The notes beneath the pieces are model-generated. The model was not told the DNA's origin, made no database searches, and worked only from the letters and a program-made list of their open reading frames with translations. The position numbers and the translations under genes are program-made. Below are positions 4,547 through 6,903 of a DNA stretch of 6,903 nt, in pieces (the stretch's first letter is position 1; every line of letters begins with the position of its first letter). Location: NCBI GenBank assembly GCA_019307645.1, contig JAFDJF010000603.1, positions 1 to 6,903 on the forward strand, written 5' to 3'. The DNA is from Deltaproteobacteria bacterium (lineage in GTDB: Bacteria > Desulfobacterota > DSM-4660 > Desulfatiglandales > Desulfatiglandaceae).

Positions 4547-6487
4547 GTGAAAAAGCTGTTCAGCGCCATAAAGATTGGGGCTATGGCGGTCAAAAATCGT
4601 ATCGTTATGGCCCCTATGCTGACAAATTTGGTGGAACTCGACGGCATGGTCACTGACGCGCTCATAGGCTATTTTGAGGCCAGGGCAAAGGGCGGGGCAG
4701 GAATGATAATTACAGAAGTCGTCACTGTGGATGAGGTGGCAAGATATTCTTCGAGAAAAAACCTGGAAGCCTGGGATGACAAATTCATTCCAGGCTGGAG
4801 GCAGGCAGCTGACGCGGTTCATATTCATGGGGCCAAACTCGTGCCCCAGCTCATTCATCCCGGCCCGATTGACCAGTTTCATCCAACAGCTCCATCAGCT
4901 ATCCCTAATTTTATGACTAAAATCACAGGACTGGTCCCCAGAGAACTGACATTTGGGGAGATTGAGGATGTTGTAGATGATTTTGGACAAGCCGCCCGCC
5001 GACTGAGAGAGAGTGGTTGCGACGGGGTGGAAATACATATGGCTCATGGACTCTTCATGGCCGCTAATTTTGTCTCGCCCCTTTATAATAAGCGCAGCGA
5101 CGCGTATGGGGGCTCTTTCGAGGCACGGCTCAGGTTTCCTCTGGAGATCATTAAAAACATCAAAGCAGAGGCGGGAAACGACTTCCCAATCATTATACGA
5201 CTATCCGGTGAGGAAGGTATCCCCGGCAGCCGAACCCTTGAAGAAACCCAGTATATGACCCGAATCCTGGTTGAGGCAGGTGTAAACGCCATTGACGTTT
5301 CAGTGGGTTTTGTTCCGGACCTGGCCTTCCGGCTGGTTCCGCCAATGGGTACGCCTGTCGCCTGTAATGCCTCCTACTCTGCAGCACTCAAGGAGATTGT
5401 CAATGTGCCGGTGATGGCTGTGGGTAGAATCAACAGCCCTTTGATCGCTGAGCAGGTTCTTGAAACCAACAAGGCAGATTTGGTGGTTATGGGGAGGGCG
5501 CTTCTTGCTGACCCTCAGCTGCCGAAAAAAGCTGAAGCCGGAGACTTGGAGGACATTGCCCCCTGCATTGCCTGTAATTATGGATGTGTCAGCAGTGTAG
5601 ACCGAGGGGATTCAATTTCATGTACAATGAATCCAACGGTGGGGAAGGAAAAGGCAATGGAGATTGTCCCTGCCGCAAAGCCCAAAACGGTAATGGTCGC
5701 AGGGGGAGGCCCGGGTGGTCTGGAAGCCGCCCGTGTCGCAGCGCTGAGAGGTCATCAAGTGACACTTTTTGAGAAAGATGACAGGCTGGGCGGCCAGTTA
5801 AATGTGGGCGCTGTTCCCCCCTTCAAGCAAGAGCTGTGCCTGGCCAACAAGTATCTTTCCATACAGGCGCGAAAGGCGGGGGTCAGAATAGAACTGGGCA
5901 AACAGGTTACCCCTGCCCTAATAGAAGAAATTAAGCCGGATGTTGTGATTGTGGCAACGGGCGGGGGTCCCTTAATTCCGGGGGACATCCAGGGCATAGA
6001 CAGGGAAAGGGTCGTCACAGCGTGGGACGTGCTGGCCGGAAAGACTGTTGTAGCCGGCAATCTGGTAATCGTTGGCGGAGGTATGATTGGCTGTGAAACC
6101 GCTGATTTCGTGGCAGACTTGGCAGAGACTCCCGGAGGGAACCATGTGACCATCGTGGAAATGATGGAGGACGTGGCTCAAGACATGACAGCGTTTCAGA
6201 GAACACTGTTACTGGCGAGATTGCGTACGAAGACGGTAAAAATCATTACATCGGCTGAAGTTAAGGAGCTTCTGGATGACGGAGTAATCGTTGCCAGGAA
6301 CGGTCAGGAGGAGGCTATCCGCGGTATGGACAGCATGATCCTGGCTATGGGCACACGATCCGTTGATGATCTGAGCGAAAAAATCAAGGATAGCGTCTCG
6401 GAGGTATATGTCATCGGAGATGCAAAGGCGCCTCGCAAGGTTTTTGAGGCGATTTCAGAGGGGTCGGCAATTGGCCGTAGGATTTAA
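4547..6487 (+). CDS. Old Yellow Enzyme-type NADH:flavin oxidoreductase (FadH / 2-enoate reductase / BaiCD-BaiH-like)
   Basis: A 646-residue three-part enzyme. Residues ~1-330 form an FMN-binding TIM barrel (KNRIVMAPM 16-24; DGVEIHMAHG 159-168; SPLYNKRSDAYGGS 177-190; VGRINSP 292-298; DLVVMGRALLADP 311-323). A CX2CX3CX11C cluster follows at C340, C343, C347 and C359, ending in MNP, and binds one [4Fe-4S]. The C-terminal half has an FAD motif, VMVAGGGPGGLEAA (382-395), with LGGQLN (414-419), and an NAD(P) fold, LVIVGGGMIGCETAD (506-520). Length and order match 2,4-dienoyl-CoA reductase, 2-enoate reductase and the bile-acid-modifying BaiCD/BaiH proteins, which pass hydride from NAD(P)H via FAD and FeS to FMN and then to an activated C=C bond. 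Leu169 stands where relatives usually have Tyr (HGYL), and the FadH-type WHE histidine segment is replaced. A broken SDR gene starts 16 bp downstream. The substrate is not determinable; an enone or enoyl compound is likely. Confidence 0.92.
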   Translation: MKKLFSAIKIGAMAVKNRIVMAPMLTNLVELDGMVTDALIGYFEARAKGGAGMIITEVVTVDEVARYSSRKNLEAWDDKFIPGWRQAADAVHIHGAKLVPQLIHPGPIDQFHPTAPSAIPNFMTKITGLVPRELTFGEIEDVVDDFGQAARRLRESGCDGVEIHMAHGLFMAANFVSPLYNKRSDAYGGSFEARLRFPLEIIKNIKAEAGNDFPIIIRLSGEEGIPGSRTLEETQYMTRILVEAGVNAIDVSVGFVPDLAFRLVPPMGTPVACNASYSAALKEIVNVPVMAVGRINSPLIAEQVLETNKADLVVMGRALLADPQLPKKAEAGDLEDIAPCIACNYGCVSSVDRGDSISCTMNPTVGKEKAMEIVPAAKPKTVMVAGGGPGGLEAARVAALRGHQVTLFEKDDRLGGQLNVGAVPPFKQELCLANKYLSIQARKAGVRIELGKQVTPALIEEIKPDVVIVATGGGPLIPGDIQGIDRERVVTAWDVLAGKTVVAGNLVIVGGGMIGCETADFVADLAETPGGNHVTIVEMMEDVAQDMTAFQRTLLLARLRTKTVKIITSAEVKELLDDGVIVARNGQEEAIRGMDSMILAMGTRSVDDLSEKIKDSVSEVYVIGDAKAPRKVFEAISEGSAIGRRI

Positions 6488-6491
6488 CAAG

Positions 6492-6497
6492 AAGGAG
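6492..6497 (+). promoter_or_regulatory. Shine-Dalgarno of the truncated SDR gene
   Basis: AAGGAG lies 6 nt before the ATG at 6504 and just after the OYE-type stop codon. The SDR gene was therefore a properly expressed third member of this transcript before it was cut. Confidence 0.75.
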
Positions 6498-6503
6498 AAA
6501 CGC

Positions 6504-6659
6504 ATGGATGGGAAAGTCATTCTGGCGGCAGGTGCAGCTACAGGCATTGGCCGGGCCCCCCACGTCTTTGCAAAAAAGTTAATACAAAGGGCCTCTTGCT
6601 TTTCTTTGCGCTACATGGCCCTTGCGTTTCCTAGAAGAATTTGCTTCTCCAGGGTATAG
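6504..6659 (+). pseudogene. Short-chain dehydrogenase/reductase (SDR), 5' fragment only
   Basis: The first ~25 codons read as an SDR start: MDGKVILAAGAATGIGRA, with the NAD(P)-binding GxxxGxG glycines at G10, G14 and G16, then HVFAKK (20-25), matching the usual family phrase of the type FAKxGA. From about 6579 onward the frame (LIQRASCFSLRYM...) has no SDR character and ends at TAG 6657-6659 after 51 residues, against the family's usual ~250. The frame after 6611 is antisense to a convincing receiver-domain gene, so this is a truncation and not a simple frameshift. Intact, it would likely have been an NAD(P)-dependent alcohol/ketone dehydrogenase co-transcribed with the OYE-type reductase, starting 16 bp after it. 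Cause: genomic rearrangement, insertion, or a chimeric assembly join. Confidence 0.7.
6587..6623 (-). terminator. Possible terminator of the minus-strand receiver gene
   Basis: AAGGGCC (6587-6593) and GGCCCTT (6617-6623) form a perfect 7-bp stem with a 23-nt loop. On the minus strand it spans the receiver gene's stop codon, and T-rich sequence (TTTGTATTAACTTTTTT) follows the stem. The long loop and interrupted T-run make it weak. Confidence 0.3.
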
Positions 6660-6903
6660 CGGATCCTGTCGATCAGTGAACTTGCATCAGCAAGGACACT
6701 GCGCTTGAAAAGATACTCGTGCGCACCTCTTTTTATGGCTTGGGTCCCTACAGCATCATCCGCGGGATCTATCAAGACCAGAATTGGGATCCCTCTAGAT
6801 TCCCTGCAGACCTGATCCAACTGTTCCAGACCGAGTTCTTGTGAAACGGATAAATCCAGAACAATTAAATGCATCTCATTTTTTTCAAATACCTCCCGAG
6901 CTG
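6611..6903 (-). CDS. Response regulator receiver (REC) domain, C-terminal part (partial at window edge)
   Basis: On the minus strand the frame runs open from the window end to TAG at 6611-6613, giving 96 visible residues that begin AREVFEKNEMHLIVLDLS. This is the second half of a CheY-like receiver domain. The phospho-acceptor Asp is in LIVLDLS (codon 6854-6856), followed by the GLEQLDQV helix, IPILVLIDPADDA, the GAHEYLFK strand with the conserved Lys 50 residues after the Asp, and a final helix (LIDRIRYTLEKQIL). An internal Met at 6872-6874 is too late to be the real start, since the preceding residues also fit the family. The protein ends right after the receiver fold, so it is either a stand-alone regulator or the C-terminal receiver of a hybrid kinase or multidomain protein. 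The usual switch Thr/Ser (VLT) is Ile here. It runs opposite to all other genes and seems unrelated to them. Confidence 0.85.
   Translation of the reverse strand, partial: AREVFEKNEMHLIVLDLSVSQELGLEQLDQVCRESRGIPILVLIDPADDAVGTQAIKRGAHEYLFKRSVLADASSLIDRIRYTLEKQILLGNARAM

Overview
The window looks like part of a chromosome or metagenomic contig from an anaerobic, respiring bacterium. A Desulfobacterota (deltaproteobacterial) origin is my best guess, inferred from gene content and from the style of the palindromic intergenic repeats; no phylogenetic marker is present. There are seven protein-coding loci: five complete genes and the end of another on the plus strand, and one convergent, incomplete gene on the minus strand. 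An eighth locus is a short broken gene.

Region 1 (1-1681) is the end of a respiratory molybdoenzyme operon: the last 47 codons of a molybdopterin catalytic subunit, a four-cluster [4Fe-4S] electron-transfer subunit with 16 clustered cysteines, and an eight-helix NrfD-type membrane anchor. This is the layout of the polysulfide/thiosulfate reductase (Psr/Phs) class of quinone-linked enzymes. The substrate cannot be read from what is visible. A near-perfect 19-bp hairpin sits exactly between the first two genes.

Region 2 (1682-1961) is a 280-bp spacer dominated by an inverted array of 7-bp repeats around a core of about 97 bp. Region 3 (1962-4302) is a two-gene unit: a TorD-family molybdoenzyme chaperone that overlaps by 8 bp a flavoprotein resembling 3-ketosteroid dehydrogenases and fumarate reductases. 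It ends in a convincing intrinsic terminator. Region 4 (4303-4546) holds that terminator and a palindromic, MITE-like element of about 150 bp. Region 5 (4547-6487) encodes a 646-residue Old Yellow Enzyme-type reductase (FMN barrel, [4Fe-4S], FAD/NAD domains; FadH/Bai-like). The tyrosine and histidine used by FadH appear to be replaced.

Region 6 (6488-6903) starts with a properly signalled SDR gene that keeps only its nucleotide-binding start, about 25 codons. It then runs into the tail of a response-regulator receiver domain encoded on the opposite strand. This is a rearrangement or assembly breakpoint.

The working inference is a redox module for an alicyclic or steroid-like enone/ketone compound: KstD-like flavoprotein, OYE-type enoate reductase and formerly an SDR, next to a membrane molybdoenzyme and its chaperone. 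Individual family assignments are strong; the shared pathway is a hypothesis.
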